DNA of 64,000 nucleotides, taken from the NCBI GenBank assembly GCA_031553835.1, contig JAVBKX010000031.1:1-64000 (forward strand), read 5' to 3'. Shown here piece by piece: positions 8,070-17,299 of the stretch (within the stretch, counting starts at the first letter, position 1; each line of letters begins with the position of its first letter). The notes beneath the pieces were generated by a model, which saw only the letters and a program-made list of their open reading frames with translations, searched no databases and was not told the DNA's origin. This stretch comes from JAVBKX01 sp031553835 (GTDB taxonomy: Bacteria; Bacteroidota; Bacteroidia; Bacteroidales; Azobacteroidaceae). The position numbers and the translations under genes were made by a program.

Positions 8070-8951
8070 ATGAAACAAATAGTATTGACTGCTTGTTGCC
8101 TGATGACCGGTATGATGGCAACAGCCCAGGTGTCTCTTTCTTTTAATCCCGACAAAGGGGCAAAATATCGCTACCACTACGAACTGCAACAGAATTTTAC
8201 TCAATCCATTATGGATCAGGAAATTTCTTTCAACCAAAATATGAGTACGGTTTACGACATGAACATCATCAATAAAACGGATACTGAAATACAGACCGAA
8301 TTTATTTATGAAGAAGTTCATTTCGAAATGACCGGAGGAATGATGAGTATGAAATATGACTCGAATCATGCGCCCGGCGATACTTCCCAAATTGATTCCT
8401 CCGTATCCAAATTATTCGATTGCCTGACCGGAAGCCATTTCAATGCCTTGATTGCGACCGATGGCACCGTCAAATCGGTTTCCGGAATGGAAGTCATCCT
8501 GGATAAAATGCTAAACGTATTGGATGGAGAAGTTCATGAACTTACTCCCCTGAAAGCTGCAATGACTCAACAGTTCAATAATGAAGCCATCCGCAAAAAT
8601 TTCGAACAATCGACTAAAATATATCCTGACAAACCTGTAAAAATTGGTGATTCCTGGTCGATAGAACAAACCATCGAAATCTTGGGTATGTCCTTGAAAA
8701 CAGTCTCCACTTACGAATTGATATCCAATACGCAGGAAACAGCCATAGCCAATATTCAATCTATTATTACAGAATCACATGGCAAACTATCCGGGAATCA
8801 AAGCGGTACCGTAGAATTTGATTTGAGAACCGGAATGGCTAAAAATGCCAACTTGAAACAACACATCAAAGGATCCATCGTAGCCAATGGAATGGATATT
8901 CCGCTCGATGTTACTTCAGATATAAAAACAACTACTGCAACTATACAATAA
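8070..8951 (+). CDS. DUF6263-like secreted protein
   Basis: 293 residues with a signal peptide ending Thr-Ala-Gln near residue 20. The mature part starts with a Lys-Gly-Ala-Lys-Tyr-Arg-Tyr segment and contains a Asp-Gly-Thr-Val-Lys-Ser-Val motif, which together resemble DUF6263 family proteins of Bacteroidetes; these are predicted beta-rich exported proteins without known activity. The ATG at 8070 was chosen because it directly precedes the signal peptide. malQ follows after 27 bp, so cotranscription is likely but a functional link is not shown. Confidence 0.65.
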   Translation: MKQIVLTACCLMTGMMATAQVSLSFNPDKGAKYRYHYELQQNFTQSIMDQEISFNQNMSTVYDMNIINKTDTEIQTEFIYEEVHFEMTGGMMSMKYDSNHAPGDTSQIDSSVSKLFDCLTGSHFNALIATDGTVKSVSGMEVILDKMLNVLDGEVHELTPLKAAMTQQFNNEAIRKNFEQSTKIYPDKPVKIGDSWSIEQTIEILGMSLKTVSTYELISNTQETAIANIQSIITESHGKLSGNQSGTVEFDLRTGMAKNANLKQHIKGSIVANGMDIPLDVTSDIKTTTATIQ

Positions 8952-8978
8952 TCAGATTTTATTTCAACAGGAAGATTC

Positions 8979-11669
8979 ATGAAAGTAACATTTTCGATTC
9001 ACTTCCATACAGTTTGGGGACAAACTCTCCACATCATTGGTTCTGCGCCCGAATTAGGCGGCTGGGATACTTCCCATGCGTGTGAAATGCATTATACTGG
9101 CGATGGTAACTGGTCGTTGAGTATCGACCTCCCCAATCAACCCATCTCATTAGAATATCGCTATTTTCTAAGTTCTAACCGAAAGCAAATTTTCGAAGAG
9201 TGGCAAAAAAATCATCAAGTAGAGTTAAACGACACTTCCCGTTCTTATTTGTTGATCGATTATTGGCAAGCCCGTCCGCAAAATCTGGCATTTTATTCTT
9301 CGGCCTTTACCAAAAGTCTTTTCGGGCATCCTTGCGACAAGTTTGAACGAGTGGTAAAATCCAATAAAAAAATTATACTGAAAGTCCTGGCTCCGCATGT
9401 AGAACGTACACAAAGCCTTGCCTTATCAGGTAACATACCCGAATTAGGAAATTGGAATATCGATAAAGTATTAATATTCAGTTGTGAAAAATTTCCCCTG
9501 TGGTCTGTCGAATTGGATGCCAATAAACTGACATTTCCTTTCGAATATAAATTAGTAGTGGTGGACAATGAAAACAGGTCTCATGTCCGCTGGGAAAATG
9601 GAGATAACCGGATACTCAACTTACCGCTGCTCAAAGAAAATGAAACCGGGGTGATCTCCGGATTGCAATTCCGGGAAAATGCTCCCGACTGGAAATGCGC
9701 AGGAGTCGTTATTCCTGTATTCTCATTGCGTACTCTGCATAGTTGCGGCATCGGAGATTTCAGCGACTTGAAAATGTTATTGGATTGGGCCTCACAAACT
9801 TCGCAACGTATCATACAATTGTTACCAATTAATGATACCACGATGACCCACACCTGGATGGACTCCTACCCGTATAATGCAATATCAACTGTCGCCTTAC
9901 ATCCTTTGTATCTGAACTTAGAAAAAATGGGATGTTTGCATCATACCGACCGAATAGCTTATTATCAGACGAAACAGGCCGAATTAAATGCATCTGATGT
10001 TGTATTATATGAAGATGTTGACAAAATCAAATGGGAATTCTTCAGAGAAATTTTTGAGCAGGAAGGGCAAAAAGATTTAGCATCGGAAGAGTTTAAATAT
10101 TTCTTCGAACAAAATAAATCCTGGCTGATCCCGTATGCCGCCTATTCTTATTTCAGGGAATTAAATAATACGCCCGATTTTAAACAATGGGGAAAATATG
10201 CGCGTTATGACAAATTGGAAATCGAACAATTTTGTCAGGACACAAAAGTTTCGCATCACCGTGAAATTCAGTTATATTACTACTTGCAATACCATTTGCA
10301 CAAACAATTGCAAGAAGTTCGGGATTATGCTTATTCACATGGAATCGTATTGAAAGGAGATGTACCGATCGGGATCAGCAAAACCAGTATTGAAGCCTGG
10401 ACTGAGCCTTATTATTTTAATATGCATGTTAACGCCGGTGCGCCACCTGACGATTTTTCGGTAACGGGACAGAATTGGGGATTCCCAACCTACAATTGGC
10501 AAGAGATGGAACGGGATCATTTTACCTGGTGGAAAAATCGATTCAAAAAAATGTCAGACTACTTCGATGCGTATCGGATAGATCATATTCTCGGATTTTT
10601 CCGGATTTGGGAAATACCGGAAGATTCCGTGCAAGGGCTCACTGCCTGGTTCAATCCATCGCTGCCTTTAAGTCCCGTTGAAATTGAAAACGCAGGATTG
10701 CCTTTTAATATGCAACGATTTACAACACCGCACATCAATGAATACTTTTTGCATGAACTCTTTGGCGAATATACGGCAGAGGTAAAAGATGTTTATCTGG
10801 AACGGACGACTTCGCACCATTTTGCATTAAAAGACCGATTCAAAACGCAACAACGTATTAAAGATGCTTTTGCGGAAAAAGACGATGCCAAATCTTTAAA
10901 AATACGGGAAGGATTATATTTCATTACCAACGAAGTGCTGTTTATTGCAGATCCGCTGCAACCGGATAAATATCACCCGCGCATTTCTGCTTCGCAATCT
11001 TATTTATACCGGGAATTGAGTAATTCCGATCGATATGCTTTTGATGGCATCTATTGGAATTATTATTACCAACGGCATAATGATTTTTGGAAAGAACAGG
11101 GTTATAAACACTTGATTCCGCTAACATCCTGCACCGACATGCTGGTGTGTGGAGAAGATTTGGGAATGATTCCTCAATCGGTTCCTGAAGTTATGCGTAA
11201 ATTACAGATTTTCAGTCTCGAAATAGAACGGATGCCCAAAGAAGCGAATGTTGACTTTGCAAATCTGCATACCTTACCTTATTATTCGGTATGTACCACG
11301 TCAACGCATGATATGACTACAATTCGTGGATGGTGGAAAGAAGATCAACAGCGTACTCAGCAATATTACAATCAGGTACTACGACGTGAAGGCAAAGCCC
11401 CGGACAATTGTAACGGCGAAATTTGTGAGCAAATTATCAATAACCATCTGCACGCCCCTTCTATGCTGACCATTATTCCGCTACAGGACTGGTTATCGAT
11501 AGATGAAAAGTTAAGAAGAAAAGATGTGGATGCCGAAAGGATTAATATTCCTGCCAATCCCCGCCATTATTGGCGTTATCGCATGCATCTCAACATCGAG
11601 GATTTAGTTAAGGCCACAGGGTTGAACCAACGTATCCAATCATTAATCAGGCAAAGCGGCAGGATTTAA
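8979..11669 (+). CDS. malQ: 4-alpha-glucanotransferase with two N-terminal CBM20 domains
   Basis: GH77 enzyme that transfers 4-alpha-glucan segments in maltodextrin or glycogen metabolism. Two starch-binding CBM20 modules occupy about residues 1-110 and 125-230, each with the Gly-X-X-Pro-Glu-Leu-Gly-X-Trp signature. The GH77 domain follows to residue 896. Catalytic motifs are visible: the nucleophile Asp in Arg-Ile-Asp-His near 531, the acid/base Glu in Gly-Glu-Asp-Leu-Gly near 725, and Thr-His-Asp-Met near 776. The two-CBM layout matches DPE2-type enzymes of plants and Bacteroidetes. No signal peptide, so cytoplasmic. It overlaps the convergent bactofilin gene by 4 bp. Confidence 0.93.
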   Translation: MKVTFSIHFHTVWGQTLHIIGSAPELGGWDTSHACEMHYTGDGNWSLSIDLPNQPISLEYRYFLSSNRKQIFEEWQKNHQVELNDTSRSYLLIDYWQARPQNLAFYSSAFTKSLFGHPCDKFERVVKSNKKIILKVLAPHVERTQSLALSGNIPELGNWNIDKVLIFSCEKFPLWSVELDANKLTFPFEYKLVVVDNENRSHVRWENGDNRILNLPLLKENETGVISGLQFRENAPDWKCAGVVIPVFSLRTLHSCGIGDFSDLKMLLDWASQTSQRIIQLLPINDTTMTHTWMDSYPYNAISTVALHPLYLNLEKMGCLHHTDRIAYYQTKQAELNASDVVLYEDVDKIKWEFFREIFEQEGQKDLASEEFKYFFEQNKSWLIPYAAYSYFRELNNTPDFKQWGKYARYDKLEIEQFCQDTKVSHHREIQLYYYLQYHLHKQLQEVRDYAYSHGIVLKGDVPIGISKTSIEAWTEPYYFNMHVNAGAPPDDFSVTGQNWGFPTYNWQEMERDHFTWWKNRFKKMSDYFDAYRIDHILGFFRIWEIPEDSVQGLTAWFNPSLPLSPVEIENAGLPFNMQRFTTPHINEYFLHELFGEYTAEVKDVYLERTTSHHFALKDRFKTQQRIKDAFAEKDDAKSLKIREGLYFITNEVLFIADPLQPDKYHPRISASQSYLYRELSNSDRYAFDGIYWNYYYQRHNDFWKEQGYKHLIPLTSCTDMLVCGEDLGMIPQSVPEVMRKLQIFSLEIERMPKEANVDFANLHTLPYYSVCTTSTHDMTTIRGWWKEDQQRTQQYYNQVLRREGKAPDNCNGEICEQIINNHLHAPSMLTIIPLQDWLSIDEKLRRKDVDAERINIPANPRHYWRYRMHLNIEDLVKATGLNQRIQSLIRQSGRI

Positions 11670-12025
11670 TTGCCAGTAGCGTTGACCATTTTACAAGATC
11701 CGTTAAAAATGGCTCCAGGTTCGATTTCCAGGCTTTGAATATGCAATTCTCCTTGATATACAGAAGTGTGTTTCAATACAAGAATTCCTGTTGCATGGAT
11801 ATTTCCGGTTACTTTACCGGCCAGTTCTATATTGGCACAGGTAATTTGTCCTCTGACTTCTCCCGTTTGACTGATTACCACTTTTCCTTTGCAACTAATG
11901 TTTCCTTCTATAATTCCATCCACACGCATATCTTCCTCTGCACTCAGATTTCCCTTGATAACCGTACCGGCTGCCAGGGCGTTGATCGAACTCCCTGTCG
12001 GAGCCTGCTTTTTATTTCCCATCAT
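11666..12025 (-). CDS. Bactofilin (polymer-forming cytoskeletal protein)
   Basis: 119 residues from the ATG at 12025. The bactofilin core is seen as repeated short beta-strands with the pattern G-x-I-x-G-N-x-x-x (for example Gly-Ile-Ile-Glu-Gly-Asn-Ile and Gly-Lys-Val-Thr-Gly-Asn-Ile), which build a right-handed beta-helix that polymerises without nucleotide. Roles in the family are cell shape, polarity and wall-enzyme placement. The frame runs six codons further upstream to a TTG, but that TTG lies inside a probable -7 promoter element, so it is rejected. ATG at 12022 is an equal alternative. Confidence 0.88.
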   Translation of the reverse strand: MMGNKKQAPTGSSINALAAGTVIKGNLSAEEDMRVDGIIEGNISCKGKVVISQTGEVRGQITCANIELAGKVTGNIHATGILVLKHTSVYQGELHIQSLEIEPGAIFNGSCKMVNATGN

Positions 12026-12040
12026 GATTTCTATTTTTGG

Positions 12041-12048
12041 CAAAGTTA
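12041..12048 (-). promoter_or_regulatory. -7 element TAACTTTG for the bactofilin gene
   Basis: Reads TAACTTTG on the minus strand, an exact TAnnTTTG match, 16-23 bp before the ATG at 12025. This gives a very short leader. No good -33 element is seen. It decides the start: the upstream TTG is part of the promoter. Confidence 0.45.
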
Positions 12049-12149
12049 TCGTTTTTTTTGAAAAAATGAAGCCTGTTATCCAGGTAGTTTATAAACAATA
12101 AAGGAATTGTATGCTTTTTTTATTATTTTTGCCATTCATTGTCTTGTCT

Positions 12150-12503
12150 ATGGAAAGCTATATCAAACTTAAAGAAATGCAATTTTATGCTTATCACGGC
12201 GTGATGGAGCAAGAACGTCTGATCGGGAATTATTTTACAGTCGATTTAATATTGAAAGCAGATATATCCAAAGCAGCCTCCTCTGATCATTTGGAAGACA
12301 CGCTCAATTATGCTTCCGTTTTTCAATTGGTAAAAGAAGAAATGCATATTTCGTCTAATTTACTGGAACATGTAGCAGGACGCATTATCTCCCGATTAAA
12401 AAAAGAATTTCCTGCCATTGAAAAAATCAAACTTTCCATAGCAAAACAACGACCACCGGTAGGCGGAGATGTAAAAGAAGCCGTTATTACTTTGGTTGTA
12501 TAA
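12150..12503 (+). CDS. folB: Dihydroneopterin aldolase
   Basis: Converts 7,8-dihydroneopterin to 6-hydroxymethyl-dihydropterin and glycolaldehyde in folate synthesis. The 117-residue length is normal. The Tyr-His-Gly-Val...Glu-Gln-Glu-Arg motif near the N-terminus holds the pterin-site Glu (E22), and Lys99 in Ala-Lys-Gln-Arg-Pro-Pro is the catalytic lysine position. The frame extends 13 codons upstream with a hydrophobic stretch, but FolB is cytoplasmic and family members begin at this Met. A -7-like TATTTTTG at 12124-12131 lies upstream. It is followed by a strong hairpin terminator. Confidence 0.92.
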   Translation: MESYIKLKEMQFYAYHGVMEQERLIGNYFTVDLILKADISKAASSDHLEDTLNYASVFQLVKEEMHISSNLLEHVAGRIISRLKKEFPAIEKIKLSIAKQRPPVGGDVKEAVITLVV

Positions 12504-12520
12504 TCACCTAATAAAAAAAC

Positions 12521-12556
12521 GCAGGGGAAAAGCGATCCAATCCACTTTTCCCCTGC
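12521..12556. terminator. Bidirectional hairpin terminator between folB and the TPR gene
   Basis: A perfect 12-bp stem, GCAGGGGAAAAG (12521-12532) with CTTTTCCCCTGC (12545-12556), and a 12-base loop. It lies between the convergent ends of folB (12503) and the TPR gene (12583) and is flanked by A- and T-rich sequence on both sides. Confidence 0.85.
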
Positions 12557-12582
12557 AAATATATGTAAAAAAGAGTTATTAG

Positions 12583-14268
12583 TTATTTACTTTTTTTACT
12601 GCCCAAGGCTTCTAATACTTGTTTGGAAGCACCATCATCGGGCAGGATTTCCAAAATTTTTTCAAAACATTTTTTTGTGTTATCTACATCTTCTTTCAAA
12701 TAATAATAATAGCCTAAATAACGATAAGCATCAACAATGTCTTTATTTCTGCGCCCATCGGCATTATTTGGCTCCATGATGGATAATGCTTTTTCATAAT
12801 ACGGCTTTGCAAGGCCCAAAGTTACTTCTGAGTCTATACTGGCCTGAACGTGCGCTCTCCACAAATAACCCAGGTAAGAATCAGGTGAACGTTCACTCAC
12901 TTGCGCAAAAATCGTATCAGCTAATTGCAAATACTGCATCCGCTGAATGCTATCGTTTAGCAGCTTTGCAGGATCAGCAACCACTTTTACTCCTTCAACC
13001 GGAGCGACCGGCAATAATTGACGAGCTGCCGAGTAGCAAGTTTGCCCGAAATACAATAAATCAACCAAAGGGGCATTGACATCTTTTGCAAAATATAATT
13101 GATAGTACTTTATCGATTCGGAATAATTGCCCATCCGGTTATATGCAGAAGCAAGTTCTTTATAGACTTCGACTTTGGTACTGTCTTTCTCTAATGATTT
13201 TTGAAAAGCTTCAATAGCTAAATCAGACTTTTTGTTTTTATCCAATAAACGTCCGTAATAAGTATAATCCAACGCAATGATCTGGTCTTGAGGAATTAAC
13301 TTAAAAAAAGCATCTATACGCTCCAATCCGAGTTCATAATTGCCTAATTCATAATTATTATAAGCCTGCAAACGATGCATTACCACATTATTGGGATCCT
13401 TTGCCAAAATCTGGCGAATTTCACCTAAAGAGTTAGCATATTCTTTTGTAAAAAACAAAATCGAAGCATAATTGATCTGATATTTCAATGGAACACCGGG
13501 AATCGCGATGAATTTGCTATAAGCATCCAATGCTTTCTGATAAAAGCCATCGCTATAATAAATATCACCCAATTCGGCATAAGCAGGAATGTATTCAGGA
13601 TCCACTGCAATCAAACGATTCAAAATATCTAATGCTGACTTTGGATTAATCGCTTTATATACACGCGCTTCTTTCAGATAAGCTACTTTATCATTTTTAT
13701 CAAACAGAATGGCATTTTCATATTTGGCACAAGCATCTCCGGTTTTGCCTTGAGCCCGCAACATGTCTCCTTCAGCCACATAAATGCCTGAATAATTCTT
13801 ATCCCGGCTTCTGGCCTGATCTAATGTTTCGTTCGCTTTATCATATAGCTGAGCATGAATATAGGCTTCGGCTACAGAGGTACGGATTGCCGGATCTTTT
13901 TTAGCAAACCCAATGGCTTTTTTGAATAAATCATTTGCGCCATTTTGATTATTTTTCTTCAATTCTAATTTACCCTGTCCGATATAGGCGTATGGATATT
14001 CAGCATCTGTATCCAATGCTTTTTGATAAAAAATAGCAGCTGAATCATTTTTGGCAAGGGCTGCGTACGATTCGCCTAAGTAATAATACGCCTCAGCTTT
14101 GTCAGTTCCGGTTGTTTTCGTTATTTGATTGTTTAGGAATATAATTGCAGCATTATACAATTCTGCACGATAATATTCTATCCCTTTCTCATTGACGCCG
14201 GCAGCAGAACTTCCGGTAATGTACAAAGACAATAAGCCCACAACAAATAAGCTTCTTTTTAAGTTCAT
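12583..14268 (-). CDS. TPR-repeat protein, exported, last gene of the Ton cluster
   Basis: 561 residues: a signal peptide (about 22 residues), then at least ten tetratricopeptide repeats with the A-x-x-x-x-G-x-x-x-Y spacing and frequent Tyr-Tyr-X-Leu-Gly motifs. Such proteins are protein-protein scaffolds. It is the distal gene of the exbB-exbD-exbD-tonB-pstS-like cluster, 45 bp after the PstS-like gene, an arrangement I know from other Bacteroidetes genomes. Location in the periplasm is inferred from the signal peptide. No enzymatic motif is seen. Confidence 0.85.
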   Translation of the reverse strand: MNLKRSLFVVGLLSLYITGSSAAGVNEKGIEYYRAELYNAAIIFLNNQITKTTGTDKAEAYYYLGESYAALAKNDSAAIFYQKALDTDAEYPYAYIGQGKLELKKNNQNGANDLFKKAIGFAKKDPAIRTSVAEAYIHAQLYDKANETLDQARSRDKNYSGIYVAEGDMLRAQGKTGDACAKYENAILFDKNDKVAYLKEARVYKAINPKSALDILNRLIAVDPEYIPAYAELGDIYYSDGFYQKALDAYSKFIAIPGVPLKYQINYASILFFTKEYANSLGEIRQILAKDPNNVVMHRLQAYNNYELGNYELGLERIDAFFKLIPQDQIIALDYTYYGRLLDKNKKSDLAIEAFQKSLEKDSTKVEVYKELASAYNRMGNYSESIKYYQLYFAKDVNAPLVDLLYFGQTCYSAARQLLPVAPVEGVKVVADPAKLLNDSIQRMQYLQLADTIFAQVSERSPDSYLGYLWRAHVQASIDSEVTLGLAKPYYEKALSIMEPNNADGRRNKDIVDAYRYLGYYYYLKEDVDNTKKCFEKILEILPDDGASKQVLEALGSKKSK

Positions 14269-14313
14269 TTTTTTTTATATTTAAGTTATACAATTTGCAG
14301 TATATTCATTTGA

Positions 14314-15315
14314 TCAGATTCCCTGGTCTTTTACTTCTACAGACTTGAAGTTAACCGGCGCTTCGGGTACAAGTCCCGAATGCAAAATAATCCGTTGCCC
14401 CCGATCGCTTGCGACAAAAGATGCAAAACCTGTAGAAAGGCCATGTTTGGGATCCGTCAGTAAAAAATAAACGTTACGGCTCAACGGATATTGTTTCAAT
14501 GCGATATAAGCCTGGTATGGTTTGTAACTATTGGAAATATCCGCTTCCTCATAGGGACTGACCCACATGACTTTCACCTTGTCCAAAAAACTTAAATGAG
14601 TGGAATCATTCTCGTTGCTTACCCAGTTTACGCCAATAATACCTAAGGAATTAGGCCGTTCGGCCACCATATCGAGTACTTTTTGATTAGATCCCTGAGC
14701 ATAAAGCCCTGAAAAGAGCGGTTGCTTTTCGCAAATTGAATCGATAGCAAAACGAACGGTACTGGAGTTCTTATGATCGAACATCACATCAATTTTGCCC
14801 AATTTAGATTTGGGATTAATTTGACTCCATTCGGTTATTTCCCCTGTCAGAATTTTTTTGAGAGTCGGCATCGGCATCATCGAATCCGGATTAGCCGGAT
14901 TCACTATCAAGGCAATAGCATCTTCCGCTACTTTCAATTCTTGCACAATCATATTCCGGCTTTGCAATAAAAATGCTTTTTCCTGCTCGGTTAAAGTTCT
15001 GGAAGCTACAGCTAAGCGAACGCTGTCTTTCAACAACATATCGATCGCATCAGCTTCGTCGGTATAAATCGGATTAATGGATGCTTGAATGTATAATGCC
15101 TCGAAAACATCGATTTGTTCCCTGATAATAGGTTCATAACATTGATCACACGCAATGGAAACAAGACCCGCAGTGGTAGTGTCAGTCCATTTTCCATCAG
15201 GTTTGGCACGGTTGCACGAAACAAAAACGCACAAGGTAAAGCTAACTGCTAAAAATCCTGATAAGTAACGTAATGCTCGTGGTTTCAAAAAAATTAAATA
15301 AAAATTTTTGTTCAT
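14314..15315 (-). CDS. PstS-like substrate-binding lipoprotein of the Ton cluster
   Basis: 333 residues from the ATG at 15315. An N-terminal lipoprotein signal ends in Val-Ser-Cys (C34). The rest is a PstS-type (PBP-like) domain: the Val-Ala-X-Arg-X-Leu-Thr-X-X-Glu segment near residue 110, a Leu-Thr-Gly-Glu-Ile-X-X-Trp motif, and Asn-Ser-X-Thr-Val-Arg, which in phosphate-binding proteins lie around the ligand. No pstC, pstA or pstB is near, so a role in phosphate import is not supported; the link is to TonB/ExbBD. The frame extends upstream to a TTG at 15420, but that part crosses a hairpin and is rejected. Confidence 0.8.
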   Translation of the reverse strand: MNKNFYLIFLKPRALRYLSGFLAVSFTLCVFVSCNRAKPDGKWTDTTTAGLVSIACDQCYEPIIREQIDVFEALYIQASINPIYTDEADAIDMLLKDSVRLAVASRTLTEQEKAFLLQSRNMIVQELKVAEDAIALIVNPANPDSMMPMPTLKKILTGEITEWSQINPKSKLGKIDVMFDHKNSSTVRFAIDSICEKQPLFSGLYAQGSNQKVLDMVAERPNSLGIIGVNWVSNENDSTHLSFLDKVKVMWVSPYEEADISNSYKPYQAYIALKQYPLSRNVYFLLTDPKHGLSTGFASFVASDRGQRIILHSGLVPEAPVNFKSVEVKDQGI

Positions 15316-15325
15316 TGTAGCAATA

Positions 15326-15372
15326 AAAAAAAGAGTTTTTTCTATGCAAAGATAGGAAAAACTCTTTTTTTT
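15326..15372. terminator. AT-rich inverted repeat between the small membrane gene and the PstS-like gene
   Basis: AAAAAAGAGTTTTT-type left arm and AAAAACTCTTTTTT-type right arm around a short loop form a long stem with A and T runs at both bases. It sits between genes of the same direction, so it may act as an intracistronic terminator or attenuator lowering distal expression. Exact ends are approximate because of the homopolymer runs. Confidence 0.55.
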
Positions 15373-15391
15373 AAGCAGAATTTGTATTTTT

Positions 15392-15646
15392 TTATTCTTC
15401 TTTCTCTGTTTTTTTGACAAAAAAACGTTTTACGGCGCGATAAATACGAAATAAGCCATATACACCCAATAATATCCCTAAAGGTAACCGGATTTCGCTC
15501 ACAATACTATCACTAAAGCGTTCTGTAAATAGTAATACGTAAGCAAACGCAAGATAAAAAAAAGCCATTACGCCTTCGAATACTTGTAAGGCTGCATTTT
15601 TACCCTGAAAATCTCTCCGGTCATTATCTCTGTTTCTATTTATCAT
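15392..15646 (-). CDS. Small two-helix membrane protein of the Ton cluster
   Basis: 84 residues: a charged Arg/Asn/Asp-rich N-terminus, two transmembrane segments (about 24-41 and 52-69) and a Lys/Arg/Glu-rich tail. It lies between tonB and the PstS-like gene and is read in the same direction. A small membrane protein in this position is a recurring feature of this cluster in Bacteroidetes. Its role is unknown. Both flanks carry hairpins, so its expression may be set separately from tonB. Confidence 0.7.
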   Translation of the reverse strand: MINRNRDNDRRDFQGKNAALQVFEGVMAFFYLAFAYVLLFTERFSDSIVSEIRLPLGILLGVYGLFRIYRAVKRFFVKKTEKEE

Positions 15647-15707
15647 TTTTTCACACTGGATTTATAAAAATAATATTTATCTCACATACAAACCTATTGT
15701 CCATTGC

Positions 15708-15748
15708 AAAAAAACGGTGAATTGTATAGTACACAATCCACCGTTTTC
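15708..15748 (-). terminator. Rho-independent terminator after tonB
   Basis: On the minus strand the stem is formed by GAAAACGGTGGATTGT and the complementary ACAATTCACCGTTTT (one mismatch), followed directly by a T run (15708-15714 as A on the plus strand). It lies 18 bp after the tonB stop. It would end or reduce transcription from exbB-exbD-exbD-tonB before the distal three genes. Confidence 0.75.
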
Positions 15749-15765
15749 ATTATAAGCGATGTTGA

Positions 15766-16590
15766 TTAATTTGCTAATTTAAATCGAACGGGTAATGTAA
15801 AGTACACCATCACGGGATTACCATTTTGTTTTCCCGGCAACCATTTTGGCATGGATTGTACTACACGCACGGCTTCTTTATCACAACTTGGGTCTAACGA
15901 ACGAACAATCCGGACGTCAGATACACCACCATCTTTACCGACAACAAAGCGAAGAATAACTTGTCCTTGAATTCCTTGTTCCTGTGCCAAAACCGGATAT
16001 TTGATTTTTTCACTCAAATATTTCATCAGTTCAGCCTGGCCTCCCGGAAATTCGGGCATTTGTTCTACGTGCTCGAAGATTTGTTCTTTCACTTCTTGCA
16101 CGACCACTTTATTATCTTTTAAGTCAGCAATATCAACTCCTCCTTCTGTTACCCCTTCTACTGTAGCCACTGAAATAGCCGCTTTAGTATCGGTCAACTC
16201 TTCCTGAGTCTTCATTTGCTCATCTTCACGTACTTCTTCATCCTTTTTAATGACGGGAGGAGTAAATTTGATGGTCGCTTTCAACTGCGGAGGAGGTGGA
16301 GCCTCTATTTGTTTGATGGTATTTTCTTCTGGCGGTTTTTGGAGGTTTTCCAAATTCGTCAATTCGATAGGTCCCAATTGTACATCTTCAACTGTCTTTT
16401 CCGGTGTTACCATTTTCAAAACAAAAGGTAATGCCAAAGCCAGACAACCAATCCCAATCACGATCAATAACGCTGTAATGTGACGTTTTGAGGATGTTTT
16501 ACGAAGATAATATGCTCCGTATTTTTTATTTTTACCTACAAAAACAATGTCACACCAGGCCTGCGAAGTCAAATCTATATCTCTTGCCAT
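15766..16590 (-). CDS. tonB: TonB energy transducer
   Basis: 274 residues. A short cytoplasmic N-terminus with Gly-Lys-Asn-Lys-Lys-Tyr-Gly-Ala-Tyr-Tyr-Leu-Arg, typical of Bacteroidetes TonB, precedes one transmembrane segment (about 39-60). Then comes a Pro- and Glu-rich periplasmic linker (about 75-165) and the TonB_C domain (about 180-274) with Tyr-Pro-X-X-Ala-X-X-X-Gly-Ile-Gln-Gly and the Leu-Pro-Val-Arg-Phe end. It passes proton-motive energy from ExbBD to outer-membrane receptors. Five bases separate it from the second exbD. Confidence 0.93.
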   Translation of the reverse strand: MARDIDLTSQAWCDIVFVGKNKKYGAYYLRKTSSKRHITALLIVIGIGCLALALPFVLKMVTPEKTVEDVQLGPIELTNLENLQKPPEENTIKQIEAPPPPQLKATIKFTPPVIKKDEEVREDEQMKTQEELTDTKAAISVATVEGVTEGGVDIADLKDNKVVVQEVKEQIFEHVEQMPEFPGGQAELMKYLSEKIKYPVLAQEQGIQGQVILRFVVGKDGGVSDVRIVRSLDPSCDKEAVRVVQSMPKWLPGKQNGNPVMVYFTLPVRFKLAN

Positions 16591-16595
16591 AATCT

Positions 16596-17273
16596 TTAAC
16601 GTTGAGAATTTGTTGCTTGTTCAGCTGCTGCTTTCGACAACTCGCCCCCTGAGGCGGCATTGTCAAGCAAAAACTGGTCACCATCTGTCATATCCATAAT
16701 TGCATACTTTCCGATATTACAAATCTGCATTTCGTCCAATGCTGCAATCAGGCCCTCATAAGTTGCACCCTCTGTAGCTTTAATCATCACCACAGGAGTA
16801 CCTTTTGCACCTTTGATCTCTGCCGATTGTTTTCTAAAATCTATTACAGAGATTTCATTATTGATTTTCTTTTGCTTCAATTCTGTCATTTTTTGCGTAG
16901 CAATCGCATTTCTTGACAAAAGCATTGTCCGTAAGCCTTGTGGAGAGAAATCTGTTGTTTTCAAAAAAGTAGGATCCAAATAACTATTTTCTTCCAGCAT
17001 TCCCAGATAATAGTAAACTTTATCAGCATCCAACAATACAGTCACAGCTTCAGATTCTTTAACATCAGTTAAATTCTTAGGGTCTTTTTCTTTCGCCGGC
17101 ATATTAATCTCCATGGTATTGGGTTTGCTCAACGAAGTACAAAACATAAAGAAAGTAATCAACAACATATTCATATCCACCATCGGAGTAAAGTCCACTC
17201 GCAGGGTGATTTTTTTCTGTTTTTTCTTTCCTCCTTTTTCATGTCCGCCACCACCAGTATCTATACTTGCCAT
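16596..17273 (-). CDS. exbD: ExbD-type biopolymer transporter, second copy
   Basis: 225 residues: Gly/His/Lys-rich N-terminus, one transmembrane helix (about 30-50) beginning Phe-Thr-Pro-Met-Val-Asp-Met-Asn-Met, where the Asp is the conserved proton-pathway residue of ExbD/TolR, then a periplasmic domain. Longer than the 140 or so residues of enterobacterial ExbD, with an inserted Lys-rich region, as usual for this cluster. It works with ExbB as the ion-driven motor for TonB. It lies 26 bp after the first exbD. Confidence 0.9.
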   Translation of the reverse strand: MASIDTGGGGHEKGGKKKQKKITLRVDFTPMVDMNMLLITFFMFCTSLSKPNTMEINMPAKEKDPKNLTDVKESEAVTVLLDADKVYYYLGMLEENSYLDPTFLKTTDFSPQGLRTMLLSRNAIATQKMTELKQKKINNEISVIDFRKQSAEIKGAKGTPVVMIKATEGATYEGLIAALDEMQICNIGKYAIMDMTDGDQFLLDNAASGGELSKAAAEQATNSQR

Positions 17274-17299
17274 AATTTTCTTTTTATTAAAAATGAATA

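Noticed and set aside
15316..15420. N-terminal extension of the PstS-like protein from a TTG
   Set aside because: It reads through a long AT-rich inverted repeat and puts charged residues before the lipoprotein signal; the ATG at 15315 gives a normal lipoprotein start.
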